Below are positions 18,808 to 27,293 of a stretch of DNA of 64,000 nt, one piece after another. The translations under genes and the position numbers were made by a program. How positions within the stretch are numbered: position 1 is the first letter of the stretch; each line of letters opens with the position of its first letter. Origin of the DNA: Streptomyces sp. L2 (GTDB lineage Bacteria > Actinomycetota > Actinomycetes > Streptomycetales > Streptomycetaceae); contig NZ_QBDT01000001.1 in assembly GCF_004124325.1 (NCBI RefSeq), forward strand, positions 3,472,001 to 3,536,000, written 5' to 3'. The notes beneath the pieces are model-generated. The model was not told the origin of the DNA. It saw only the letters and a program-made list of their open reading frames with translations, and ran no database searches.

Positions 18808-19043
18808 AGGGGTTGCCGGCGGGCCGCTACGGCGAGGGTGCCGGGGGCTGCAGATAGGGGGCCGAGGGCTGCCGACCGGGCTGCACCGCACGGCGGGGGG
18901 GCCGGGGGCTGCCGACGGCCGGGCCCTGCGGGGTGCCGAGGAACTGCCGATGCATTGCGGAGAGCCTGCCGGGGGACTTCGGCCGGTCTGCCGAGGGAGT
19001 GCGGACGGCCTGTCGACGACCTGCCGACGGCCTGCCGAGGGCG
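18808..19043. repeat. Degenerate CTGCCGA-rich repeat tract
   Basis: About 235 bases immediately downstream of the anti-sigma-like gene in which CTGCCGA or one-mismatch versions recur some eight times, often as CTGCCGACGG. Spacing is irregular. It looks like a decayed minisatellite with no open frame of its own. Confidence 0.5.
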
Positions 19044-19055
19044 CTCAGGAGCGCG

Positions 19056-19493
19056 TCAGACCAGGGCGACGGGCGGCGGGGTGGTCGGCCAGGTCATGCG
19101 GATCAGCCCGCCGTCCTCGCCGGTGCTGACCTCCACGTCGTCGACGAGGCCGCTGATGACCGCGAGGCCCATCTCGTCCTCCTCGGCCTCCACGTCCGCG
19201 TCGGCGGAGGCGCCGCCGGCCACCCGCGCGGTGGGGGTCGCGTGCGGGGCCTCGTCGCCGACCTCGATGGAGAACTGTTTCTCCTCCTCGATCAGCGCCA
19301 CCTTCACGGGCGCCGTGACGCCGCTGCTCTGGTGCAGCCCCACGGCTCGGGAGCAGGCCTCGCCCACGGCGAGGCGGACCTCGTCGAGAACGGCCTCGTC
19401 CACTCCGGCCCTGCGCGCCACCGCGGCCGCCACCAGGCGGGCGGTCCGGACGTGCTCGGGCAGTGCGCTGAAGCGGAGCTCGACGGTGGCCAT
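19056..19493 (-). CDS. Anti-sigma-factor-like protein (RsbW/SpoIIAB type), BldG partner
   Basis: 145 residues with the layout of GHKL anti-sigma kinases (HATPase_c_2). The N-box reads EVRLAVGEACSRAVGLH, with Arg where the family has the Mg-binding Asn, and the later Gly-rich ATP boxes are also weak (GDEAPHAT instead of DxGxG; DEMGLAVISGLVDD). An acidic, Ala-rich insert (about residues 90-108) lies before the last box. It is the gene conventionally found downstream of bldG and co-transcribed with it in Streptomyces; the two products interact. The gap to bldG is 296 bp, long for an operon; that gap contains no convincing gene. ATP binding and kinase activity look doubtful from sequence alone. 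Confidence 0.9.
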   Translation of the reverse strand: MATVELRFSALPEHVRTARLVAAAVARRAGVDEAVLDEVRLAVGEACSRAVGLHQSSGVTAPVKVALIEEEKQFSIEVGDEAPHATPTARVAGGASADADVEAEEDEMGLAVISGLVDDVEVSTGEDGGLIRMTWPTTPPPVALV

Positions 19494-19789
19494 GCATCCC
19501 CCTCACAAGTACGGGCGTGCGGTGCGGGGGCGGGGCCGCATGGCAGCCCACGCCCCGTGTGTGAACTTCTCTACCCCGGACGGCCCCGGAAGACCCTCGA
19601 ACGCCCCCGGAAGATCCCGCGGGGCGGCTTCTACATCCCGCGGGCCCGCAGGAGGCCACACGGGTGAAGGCCCGCCGAGATCACGCACGGGCCGCCGCGC
19701 GAGGACCCGTACGGGCCGTCGCGGGACGGGTTCCACCGGTCCCCGGACCGCCGAAGGGCGGCCCGGAGTGGCCGGTTACCGGCATCGGG

Positions 19790-20131
19790 TCAGTCGGTGG
19801 CCGCCACCGCTTCATCGACCGAGGTGTGAATCGGGAACACCTTGGTGAGGCCGGTGATGCGGAAGATCTTCAGAATGCGCTCCTGGTTGCAGACCAGGCG
19901 CAGGGAGCCCTCATGGGCACGCACCCGCTTCAGGCCGCCGACCAGCACGCCGAGCCCGGTGGAGTCGAGGAAGTCCACGCCCTCCATGTCGACGACGAGG
20001 TGGAAATTCCCGTCGTTCACCAGCTCGACCAGCTGCTCGCGCAGCTTGGGCGCGGTATATACGTCGATTTCGCCACCGACCTCGACGACCGTACGATCGC
20101 CGACGGTACGGGTCGACAGGGACAGGTCCAC
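19790..20131 (-). CDS. bldG: Anti-anti-sigma factor BldG (STAS domain)
   Basis: 113 residues, essentially the S. coelicolor BldG sequence as I remember it. STAS fold with the phosphorylation site in [13 protein letters not shown] at Ser57. BldG is required for aerial mycelium and antibiotic production and controls stress sigma factors by partner switching with anti-sigma factors; phosphorylation of Ser57 sets which partners it binds. It is divergent from the helicase gene at 20213 with only 81 bp between starts, so their promoters must overlap or lie within coding DNA. The downstream gene encodes an anti-sigma-like partner. Confidence 0.97.
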   Translation of the reverse strand: MDLSLSTRTVGDRTVVEVGGEIDVYTAPKLREQLVELVNDGNFHLVVDMEGVDFLDSTGLGVLVGGLKRVRAHEGSLRLVCNQERILKIFRITGLTKVFPIHTSVDEAVAATD

Positions 20132-20212
20132 GGATCCTCCAGCACCTTGCTATCGAGCGGTCGTCCCTCGGGCACCGTCACTTGCGGCCCCCGGGACGCA
20201 ACGCCAGCCGCG

Positions 20213-22831
20213 ATGGCATTCAATCACTTACCGGCAGGCGTGCACGACGCCTTGGCTCCATTGTCCGTCACGCCGGTGACACACTCGGTGCCGATGGCCA
20301 AGAATCACCGATCCGATCGACCCCCGGCGGACCCGGCGTCCCGCCCGTCTCCGGGCATGGTCCTGGACCGGCTCGCCTCCGGGCCGAGCCGGGCTGCGCG
20401 CATCACTCATACGGAGCACTTGCCCCCACGTGCGGGCCGGCATGCCGTCTGGCCCGACCGGATTCGCTCCGAGGTGATCGCCGCCCTGCACGCCTGCGGC
20501 ATCGAGCATCCCTGGGCCCACCAGGCGCTGGCCGCGGAGCACGCCCTGGACGGCGATTCGGTCGTCGTCGCCACCGGCACCGCCTCCGGAAAGTCCCTCG
20601 CGTATCTCGTACCCGTGCTGTCCACCCTTCTGAGCGGTTCCGAGGCGCCCACCCAGTGGGCGCAGCAGCGCGAAGCGCTTCCGCGGGGTGGTGGCGGGCG
20701 ACGGGTGGGCGGCCGTGGGGCCACCGCCCTGTACCTGGCTCCCACCAAGGCGCTGGCGGCGGACCAGTGCCGCTCGGTGAAGGAACTTTCACAACCGCTG
20801 GGCTCCGGGATCCGCGCCGCCGTGTACGACGGCGACACGCCGTTCGAGGAACGCGAGTGGGTCCGCCAGTACGCGAACTACGTGCTCACCAACCCCGACA
20901 TGCTGCATCGCGGCATCTTGCCGTCCCACGCCCGCTGGTCCTCCTTCCTGAAGTCCCTGAAGTACGTCGTCGTCGACGAGTGCCACACCTACCGGGGCGT
21001 CTTCGGTTCGCACGTCGCCCAGGTGCTGCGCCGGCTGCGCCGCCTGTGCGCCCGCTACGGCGCCTCGCCCGTCTTCCTGCTCGCCTCCGCGACCGCCGCC
21101 GAGCCCGCCGTCGCCGCCCGCCGGCTGACCGGCCTGCCAGTGGTCGAGGTCGCCGACGACGCCTCCCCGCGCGGAGAGCTGGTCTTCGCCCTGTGGGAGC
21201 CGCCGCTCACCGAACTGCATGGCGAGAAGGGCGCGCCCGTACGGCGTACCGCCACCGCCGAGACCGCCGATCTGCTCACCGATCTCGCCGTGCAGGGCGT
21301 GCGGTCGGTCGCGTTCGTACGCTCCCGGCGCGGCGCCGAGCTGATCTCGGTGATCGCCCAGGAGCGGCTGGCCGAGGTGGACCGCTCGCTGTCCCGGCGT
21401 GTCGCCGCCTACCGCGGCGGCTATCTCCCCGAGGAGCGCCGCGCCCTGGAACGCGCCCTGCACTCCGGCGAACTCCTCGGGCTCGCCGCCACCACCGCCC
21501 TGGAGCTCGGCATCGACGTCTCCGGCCTGGACGCGGTCGTCATCGCCGGCTACCCGGGCACCCGCGCCTCCCTGTGGCAGCAGGCCGGCCGCGCGGGCCG
21601 CGCCGGACAGGGCGCCCTGGCGGTGCTGGTGGCCCGCGACGACCCGCTGGACACCTTCCTGGTCCACCATCCCGAGGCCCTGTTCGCCCAGCCGGTGGAA
21701 TCCACCGTCCTCGACCCCGACAACCCCTACGTCCTCGCCCCGCACCTGTGCGCCGCCGCCGCGGAAGTCCCGCTGACCGAGGAGGACCTGGACCTCTTCG
21801 GTCCCGCGTGCGCGGAGCTGCTGCCGCAGCTGGAGGCCGCGAAGCTGCTGCGCCGCCGCACCCGGGCCTGGCACTGGACGCGCCGCGAGCGGGCCGCCGA
21901 CCTGACCGACATCCGCGGTGCCGGCGGCCGGCCGGTGCAGGTGGTCGAGTCCGGCACGGGACGGCTGCTCGGCACGGTCGACGCGGGCGCGGCGCACTCC
22001 ACGGTGCACGAGGGCGCCGTACACCTGCACCAGGGCCGCACCTACCTGGTGCGCGCCCTCGACCTGGAGGACTCGGTCGCCCTGGTCGAACAGGCCGACC
22101 CGCCGTACTCGACGGTCGCCCGGGACACCACCGCGATCTCCGTCCTGGACACGGACACCGAGATCCCGTGGGGCTCCGGCCGCCTCTGCCTCGGCTCGGT
22201 CGAGGTCACCAACCAGGTGGTCTCTTTCCTCCGCAGACGGCTGATCACGGGTGAGGTACTGGGGGAGACGAAACTCGACCTCCCTCCTCGTACGCTGCGC
22301 ACGCGCGCGGTGTGGTGGACGGTCACCGAGGACCAGCTCGACGAGGCGCGGATCAGTCCCGAGATCCTCGGCGGCTCCCTGCACGCCGCCGAACACGCCT
22401 CCATCGGCCTGCTACCGCTGTTCGCCACGTGCGACCGCTGGGACATCGGCGGCGTCTCCGTCCCGCTCCACCCGGACACCCTGCTGCCGACGGTCTTCGT
22501 GTACGACGGCCATCCCGGCGGCGCGGGATTCGCCGAGCGCGCCTTCCACACCGCGCGTGCCTGGCTCACCGCCACCCGGGAGGCCATCGCCTCCTGCGAG
22601 TGCGACGCCGGCTGCCCGTCCTGCATCCAGTCCCCCAAGTGCGGCAACGGCAACGATCCGCTGCACAAGAGGGGCGCGGTACGGCTTCTCACGGTGGTGC
22701 TGCGCGGGGCACCGGAGGAGAAGCCCGACGAGCGGCCGGCCGAGCAGTCGGCCGAGCGGCCGACGGAGCAATCGGTTGAGGGGCCGGTCGAGCAGTCGGT
22801 TGAGCAGCCGGTTGAGCAGCCGGAGCCGTAG
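20213..22831 (+). CDS. DEAD/DEAH-box helicase with C-terminal DUF1998/cysteine cluster, TTA-containing
   Basis: 872 residues. Walker A ATGTASGKSLAY, motif Ia APTKALAADQ, DECH box VVVDECHTYRG, SAT (LASATAAEP) and the C-terminal motifs TTALELGIDVSGLDAV and QQAGRAGRAGQ are intact. The C-terminal region ends with a four-cysteine cluster (CECDAGCPSCIQSPKCGNG), as in YprA/MrfA-like helicases with a DUF1998-type end that act in DNA repair in other bacteria. The last 40 residues are a Glu/Pro/Val/Gln repeat (EQSVEQPVEQP). Codon 6 is TTA (20228-20230), the rare leucine codon read only by the bldA tRNA. ATG 20213 is chosen because MAFNHLPAGV is the family start I remember; a later in-frame ATG would exclude the TTA codon. 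Confidence 0.92.
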   Translation: MAFNHLPAGVHDALAPLSVTPVTHSVPMAKNHRSDRPPADPASRPSPGMVLDRLASGPSRAARITHTEHLPPRAGRHAVWPDRIRSEVIAALHACGIEHPWAHQALAAEHALDGDSVVVATGTASGKSLAYLVPVLSTLLSGSEAPTQWAQQREALPRGGGGRRVGGRGATALYLAPTKALAADQCRSVKELSQPLGSGIRAAVYDGDTPFEEREWVRQYANYVLTNPDMLHRGILPSHARWSSFLKSLKYVVVDECHTYRGVFGSHVAQVLRRLRRLCARYGASPVFLLASATAAEPAVAARRLTGLPVVEVADDASPRGELVFALWEPPLTELHGEKGAPVRRTATAETADLLTDLAVQGVRSVAFVRSRRGAELISVIAQERLAEVDRSLSRRVAAYRGGYLPEERRALERALHSGELLGLAATTALELGIDVSGLDAVVIAGYPGTRASLWQQAGRAGRAGQGALAVLVARDDPLDTFLVHHPEALFAQPVESTVLDPDNPYVLAPHLCAAAAEVPLTEEDLDLFGPACAELLPQLEAAKLLRRRTRAWHWTRRERAADLTDIRGAGGRPVQVVESGTGRLLGTVDAGAAHSTVHEGAVHLHQGRTYLVRALDLEDSVALVEQADPPYSTVARDTTAISVLDTDTEIPWGSGRLCLGSVEVTNQVVSFLRRRLITGEVLGETKLDLPPRTLRTRAVWWTVTEDQLDEARISPEILGGSLHAAEHASIGLLPLFATCDRWDIGGVSVPLHPDTLLPTVFVYDGHPGGAGFAERAFHTARAWLTATREAIASCECDAGCPSCIQSPKCGNGNDPLHKRGAVRLLTVVLRGAPEEKPDERPAEQSAERPTEQSVEGPVEQSVEQPVEQPEP

Positions 22832-22906
22832 CGGGGGGCCTCCGGCCCCGACCCGGCCCCTCAGCCGGGCCTGCGGCTTTCCCCGGGGCTCGCGCGCGGC
22901 GCCCCG

Positions 22907-23512
22907 CTAAGGCCCCCGCCCCGGCACCGGCTCCGGCACCGGACCGGCGGGTCCGGCCCTGGCCCGTACCGCCGCCGTGAACGGCCCGCGCCCCGAGGCC
23001 GCCGTCACGTCCGCGATCTCGCCCTCGACCGCGCACCGCACCAGCCGCACCCCCTGGGCCGCGGCCACCCGCTCGGCCCGGGCGCAGGCACCGGTGGTGC
23101 CGTCGGCCCAGTGGTCCGCTGCCGCGAGGGCCGCCAGATCGGCCCCGCCCGCCGCCCGATGCCGGACCACGACGGCCTGCCCGAGGGCGAGTACGGCCCC
23201 GAACACCACGCAGAGCACGGCGACGGCGCCGAGACCCCAGACGGTGGCGGAACCCCGGTCCCCCGGCCGGGAACACCTCTCACCCGCCCAGCGTCGAAGG
23301 GCTGCCGCGCGGGCACCCAGGACCGCGACGGCATCACGGTCGGCCCGCCGGGCACACCTGCCGGGCAGGCGACGCCACAGGCGTTCGGCGAGGATGCCCC
23401 GGACGGTGGCGGACGGCCGGTCGCCCGGCTCTGGGCTCCCGCCTCCGGGCCCGTGGCTCGGCCCGCCCGCGCGGGGCCGGAGCCGAGAACCAACGAAATA
23501 CCCGCGCCTCAC
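22907..23512 (-). CDS. TadE-like / Rv3654c-type secreted pilus-associated protein
   Basis: 201 residues. The GTG start overlaps the previous stop (GTGA). The core is PGDRGSATVWGLGAVAVLCVVFGAVLALGQAV near residues 83-114, a short positively flanked segment then one membrane helix, the typical pilin-like leader of helicase/secretion-neighbourhood TadE proteins. Mature part has two cysteines (TGACARAE, LVRCAVEG). Residues 1-80 are unusual: they contain PGDRPSATV (29-37), a near copy of the real leader PGDRGSATV (83-91), followed by a non-hydrophobic stretch, as if an earlier leader had been duplicated and decayed. Last gene of the Tad-type operon. The start may lie further in. Confidence 0.7.
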   Translation of the reverse strand: MRRGYFVGSRLRPRAGGPSHGPGGGSPEPGDRPSATVRGILAERLWRRLPGRCARRADRDAVAVLGARAAALRRWAGERCSRPGDRGSATVWGLGAVAVLCVVFGAVLALGQAVVVRHRAAGGADLAALAAADHWADGTTGACARAERVAAAQGVRLVRCAVEGEIADVTAASGRGPFTAAVRARAGPAGPVPEPVPGRGP

Positions 23513-23919
23513 CGCTCCCGCCCCCTCGACCGGCTCCCCGGCGGTGGCTGCGCCGCCGTCGACGCGCCCACCGTGTCCTCCGCCGCCGCCACGGCCTCCT
23601 CCCGCACCTCGAAGGGCAGCCCCGTCAGGACCGGCGGATTCGCCACGACCGTCACGTGGACCTCGTCGCCCTCGCGTCGCACCGTCACCTCCGCCCCGCG
23701 TGGCGCCGCCTCCCGGGCCACCTTCACGACCGCGCCCGCGGGGTCCTGGCGGGCGGCGGCCCGGGCGCCGGCGCGGGCGGCGTCCACGCACTTGATCTGT
23801 GCCGCCACGACGAGCAGCGCCCAGACCAGCGCCATGGTGAACGCCACCAGCACGCACAGCGCCATGGCCGCCTCGGCGGTCACGAAGCCCCGGTCCGCCC
23901 CGCGCTCACATCCGCGCAC
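23509..23919 (-). CDS. TadE-like pilus assembly protein
   Basis: 136 residues from a GTG start that overlaps the end of the pilin gene by 14 bp. Leader and helix: DRGFVTAEAAMALCVLVAFTMALVWALLVVAAQ, with the FVTAEAA pattern (Glu five residues into the helix) of type IV/Flp-like prepilins. The mature part is a small beta-rich domain, ending in a Pro/Arg-rich tail. Pseudopilin of the Flp/Tad secretion system encoded by the genes upstream. Confidence 0.85.
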   Translation of the reverse strand: MRGCERGADRGFVTAEAAMALCVLVAFTMALVWALLVVAAQIKCVDAARAGARAAARQDPAGAVVKVAREAAPRGAEVTVRREGDEVHVTVVANPPVLTGLPFEVREEAVAAAEDTVGASTAAQPPPGSRSRGRER

Positions 23920-24106
23920 TGAGGGCCCGCTTCACGATGGACTGCAGCTCCGCCTTGACCTGGCCGCTGGTGACGACCTCGTAGAGCAGCAGCGCGAAGC
24001 CGACCGCTGCGACGATCCCCATCGCGTACTCGGACGTCACCATGCCCGTGTCCCGGCGCCACAGTCCACGTAGTCGTGCCGCCATGTCCCTTGCCTTCTT
24101 CTTCAT
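23906..24106 (-). CDS. Flp/Fap-like small pilin (DUF4244)
   Basis: 66 residues. Basic N-terminus, then DTGMVTSEYAMGIVAAVGFALLLYEVV: the G/MVTSEYA motif followed by a hydrophobic helix is the Flp pilin signature (processing before the helix, Glu at +5). The tail is short and helical. It should be the major subunit of the Tad-type pilus. It starts 187 bp after tadC, the only sizeable gap in the operon, which may allow stronger separate expression of the pilin; I see no gene in that gap. Confidence 0.88.
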   Translation of the reverse strand: MKKKARDMAARLRGLWRRDTGMVTSEYAMGIVAAVGFALLLYEVVTSGQVKAELQSIVKRALSARM

Positions 24107-24293
24107 CTCAACCCCCGTGAGGTTCAGTCCTGTTGATCACTGGTATGCGTTGATGAGTGATGTGTGCTGTCTTCGAGCACGTCCGTGTGGGACCACGTCC
24201 GTGTCCGAGCACTGCCGTCGTGGATCCGTGCCGTCTGCCCGATCACCTCCGTCCGCCATGTACCGGTGGCCCGCCTCAGCCCCCGCCCCCTCC

Positions 24294-25079
24294 TCAGCCC
24301 CCACCGCCTCCCACCACGCCGCTCGCCAGTCCGATCACCACGGGCAGTACGCCGACCGCGATGAAGGCGGGCAGGAAGCACAGGCCCACCGGGGCGGAGA
24401 CCAGCACGGACGCCCGGCGCGCGCGGGCCGTGGCGCCGCGGGCCCACTCCGCCCGCGCGTCGGAGGCGAGGCGGGCGACGGGGCCCGCCGCGGGCAGCCC
24501 GGACTCGTCGGCGCGCTCCAGCAGCCGTGCCAGGGCCCGGGCGCCGGGCAGCGCGCCCAACGACCGCCAGGCGTCGGCCGGTTCACCGCCGAGCCGCACC
24601 TCGGCCGCCCCGCGCGCCAGTTTCGCCCCCACAGGTCCGCCGAGCGCCTCCCCCACGGCCTGAGCGGCGACGACGGGGCCGGCGCCGGCCGCGATACAGG
24701 CGGCCAGCAGATCGGCGGCGAGCGGCAGTTGGCGTGCGGCCAGGGCGCGGTCCGCCTCCCCGGTCCGGCCCGTGTCTCCGGTACGCCGACGCCAGTGCCA
24801 CAGCCCCGCCGCGACGCCCAGACCCACCAGGACCCCGGTGAAACCGCCGACCAGCACCCACCCGCCGCCCAGCGCACCGGCCAGGGGCAGCCACCGCCGG
24901 CAGGCACCCCGGGTGTCGAATCCCGGCGCGGGCGCCACCGCCGGCGCGGTCAGTAGTTCGGCGAGCCGGCGCCGCGCCCGGCGCCGGTGCCGGGCCGCCG
25001 CGAACCGCCGTGCGGTCCAGCCGAGAAGCAGCGTGACGGCCACGGTCATCCCCAGCCTGTGGACGACGTCCCCGCTCAT
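24294..25079 (-). CDS. tadC: TadC-like inner-membrane platform protein (T2SSF domain)
   Basis: 261 residues. N-terminal membrane segment, a basic linker (RRFAAARHRRRARRRL), two helices, then the T2SSF domain with LPLAADLLAACIAAGAGPVVAAQAVGEAL and a C-terminal helix pair ending in a glycine run. Pairs with TadB to form the platform through which the pilus ATPase assembles pilins. Its ATG overlaps the tadB stop by four bases (ATGA), implying translational coupling. Confidence 0.9.
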   Translation of the reverse strand: MSGDVVHRLGMTVAVTLLLGWTARRFAAARHRRRARRRLAELLTAPAVAPAPGFDTRGACRRWLPLAGALGGGWVLVGGFTGVLVGLGVAAGLWHWRRRTGDTGRTGEADRALAARQLPLAADLLAACIAAGAGPVVAAQAVGEALGGPVGAKLARGAAEVRLGGEPADAWRSLGALPGARALARLLERADESGLPAAGPVARLASDARAEWARGATARARRASVLVSAPVGLCFLPAFIAVGVLPVVIGLASGVVGGGGG

Positions 25080-25927
25080 ACCGCCTCAGCTCCCCGCACG
25101 ATCCGGGCGACCCACCACACACCGGCGGCCTCGAACACTGCTCCCGCCACCAGGCAGCCCAGTCCGGCGCCGGTGTGCAGCAGCACGTGCAGCGGATCGG
25201 CGCCCATGGCCGAGCCGAGCAGGACACCCAGGGTGGGCAGTGCGGCCAGCAGTAGTGCCGTCGCCCGTGCGCCCGCCAACTGGGCCCGGAGATCGGCGCG
25301 CTGGTCCCGCTCGGCGCGCAGGGCACCGTCCAGCCGGTCCAGACCGTCCGCGAGCCCGGCTCCCTGGTCCACGGCCACCCGCCAGCAGGCGGCGAGCCCG
25401 AGGAGCCCCTCGGCACCGGGAGGCCCGGCCGCGACGGCGAGCGCGCCCGGCACGTCGCCGCCGAACCGCGCCGCCGCCACGACAGCCGCCTGCCCGTCCC
25501 CGAGCCCGCCGGACTCCCGCGCGGAGCGCAACAGCGCCTCGCCCGGCTGCCGTCCGGCGCGCACCTCCCCCGCGAGGGCCTCGCACAGGGCGATCACCGC
25601 GTCCGCGCGCCGCTCCCGGACCAGCCGGGCCTCCCGGGCCAGCCGCACCCGGCGCAGCACGGGCACCCCGGCGGCCCCCGCGACGACCGGAATCAGCGAG
25701 GTCCCCAGCACCGCGAGCACCAGCCCGGCGACGAGGGACCACCACTCGGCGCCCAATCGGCCGCGCAGGCCCCGTAGTTCGCCGAGTGCCTTCTCCCACG
25801 GGGGCGGCCCGATCGGCACCACTCCCCCACCCGCGAACAGCAGCCGCGCCCGCCGCGCCCCTGAGGGCCGCCCGCCCAGCAACAACACCGCCGCGCCGGC
25901 GCACGCCACCGCAGCACTCCAGGACAT
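25076..25927 (-). CDS. tadB: TadB-like inner-membrane platform protein (T2SSF domain)
   Basis: 283 residues from ATG 25927, one base after the tadA stop. Opens with a hydrophobic helix (SWSAAVACAGAAVLLLGG), a second helix pair near 75-115, a cytoplasmic T2SSF domain (RRADAVIALCEALAGEVRAGRQPGEALL) and two C-terminal helices. Partner of TadC. An in-frame GTG 21 bases upstream is possible but overlaps tadA and has a poorer ribosome site. Confidence 0.88.
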   Translation of the reverse strand: MSWSAAVACAGAAVLLLGGRPSGARRARLLFAGGGVVPIGPPPWEKALGELRGLRGRLGAEWWSLVAGLVLAVLGTSLIPVVAGAAGVPVLRRVRLAREARLVRERRADAVIALCEALAGEVRAGRQPGEALLRSARESGGLGDGQAAVVAAARFGGDVPGALAVAAGPPGAEGLLGLAACWRVAVDQGAGLADGLDRLDGALRAERDQRADLRAQLAGARATALLLAALPTLGVLLGSAMGADPLHVLLHTGAGLGCLVAGAVFEAAGVWWVARIVRGAEAV

Positions 25928-25928
25928 C

Positions 25929-27293
25929 TCACCCACCGCTTCCCTCACCCCTCTCACACCCCGTCCCTCGCACTGGCCCGGCCGTCCCGGCCACCGCAGC
26001 CGCCTCCCGCGCGGGCGTTTCCTCCTCGCCGGGTCCGCCCGCGCTCCTCGCACTCCACCCACCCGCACTCACCGGTCCGGCGGACACGGCCCGCGCGGGC
26101 GCGGCCTCCGGGAGCGGTGTGCCCGCGGTCCCGAGCAGTTCCCGCAGCCGGGGCCACCCCCGCTCCCGGGCGAACGCCCTTGCGTCCCAGCGCAAAGCCG
26201 GTACCGTCCGGACCAGCCCCGACCCGTCCCGTTCCAGCACGTGCACCTCGGCGATCCGGCGCCGTCCGGACCGGTCCCGTACGAGGTGGACGACCACCGA
26301 CAGCGCTGCCGCCAGTTGGCTGTGCAGTGCGGCCCGGTCCAGTCCGGCGGCCGTGCCCAGGGCCTCCAGGCGGGCCGGGACATCGGCCGCCGCGTTGGCG
26401 TGGACGGTGCCTGAGCCGCCCTCATGGCCGGTGTTCAGGGCCGCCAGGAGGTGCACCACCTCGGGGCCGCGGACCTCGCCCACGACCAGCCGGTCCGGCC
26501 GCATCCGCAGGGCCTGCCGGACGAGGTCCTCCAGGGTGACCAGGCCGGCTCCCTCCTGGTTGGCCGGTCTGGTCTCCAGCCGTACGACGTGCGGATGGTC
26601 GGGCCGCAGCTCGGCCGAGTCCTCGGCGAGCACGATCCGCTCACCCGGCCCGACCAGGCCGAGCAACGCGCTCAGCAGGGTCGTCTTCCCCGTCCCGGTA
26701 CCTCCGCTGACCAGGAAGGAGAGCCGGGCGTCCAGGAGCGCCCGCAGGACGCGGTCCCCGCCGGGCGGCACCGTGCCGGCCGCGACGAGTTCGTCGAGCG
26801 TGAACGCCCGGGGCCGTACGACCCGCAGGGAGAGGCACGTGCAGCCGACGGCCACCGGGGGCAGCACCGCGTGCAGCCGGGTTCCGTCGGGCAGCCGGGC
26901 GTCCGCCCAGGGCCGTGCGTCGTCCAGCCTGCGTCCGGCCACGGCGGCCAGGCGCTGCGCGAGGCGTCGTACGGCCGCGGCGTCGGGGAAGGTCACCGCG
27001 GTCAGCTCCAGGCCGCCGCCCCGGTCCACCCAGACCCGGTCGGGCGCCGACACCAGGACGTCGGTGACGGCCGGTTCGGCGAGCAGTGGTTCCAGCGGGC
27101 CGCTACCGACGAGTTCGGAGCGCAGGTGTTCGGCCGCGCCGAGGACTTCGGCGTCGCCGAGCACCCGGCCCTGTTCGCGCAGGGCCTGGGCCACGCGCGC
27201 GGGAGTGGGTTCGGCGCCGCTCTCGGCCAGTCTTCGCCGGACGCCGTCGAGCAGGGCGGCGCCGTCCGCCCGGTCGAGTCCGGGGAGGCTCAT
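25929..27293 (-). CDS. tadA: TadA/CpaF-type pilus assembly ATPase
   Basis: 454 residues; start ATG 27293 has GGGAGG upstream and overlaps the ssd stop by four bases. Secretion ATPase motifs: Walker A SGGTGTGKTTLLSALL near residue 200, Asp box LAEDSAELRPDHPHVV, Walker B MRPDRLVVGEVRGPEV, and the His box NTGHEGGSGTVHANA. The last 70 residues are a Pro/Ala/Gly-rich extension. It powers pilin polymerisation in the Flp/Tad system. Confidence 0.94.
   Translation of the reverse strand: MSLPGLDRADGAALLDGVRRRLAESGAEPTPARVAQALREQGRVLGDAEVLGAAEHLRSELVGSGPLEPLLAEPAVTDVLVSAPDRVWVDRGGGLELTAVTFPDAAAVRRLAQRLAAVAGRRLDDARPWADARLPDGTRLHAVLPPVAVGCTCLSLRVVRPRAFTLDELVAAGTVPPGGDRVLRALLDARLSFLVSGGTGTGKTTLLSALLGLVGPGERIVLAEDSAELRPDHPHVVRLETRPANQEGAGLVTLEDLVRQALRMRPDRLVVGEVRGPEVVHLLAALNTGHEGGSGTVHANAAADVPARLEALGTAAGLDRAALHSQLAAALSVVVHLVRDRSGRRRIAEVHVLERDGSGLVRTVPALRWDARAFARERGWPRLRELLGTAGTPLPEAAPARAVSAGPVSAGGWSARSAGGPGEEETPAREAAAVAGTAGPVRGTGCERGEGSGG

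Larger units (their letters stand above)
18476..19055. other. Intergenic region: AT-rich promoter, terminator, degenerate repeats
   Basis: 580 bases between hppA and the anti-sigma-like gene. From 18540 to 18720 the DNA is clearly AT-rich (for example TTGATCAAATTATC), probably the hppA promoter region. A strong hairpin lies at 18726-18752, and a run of CTGCCGA-type words fills 18808-19043. No gene is convincing. Confidence 0.5.
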
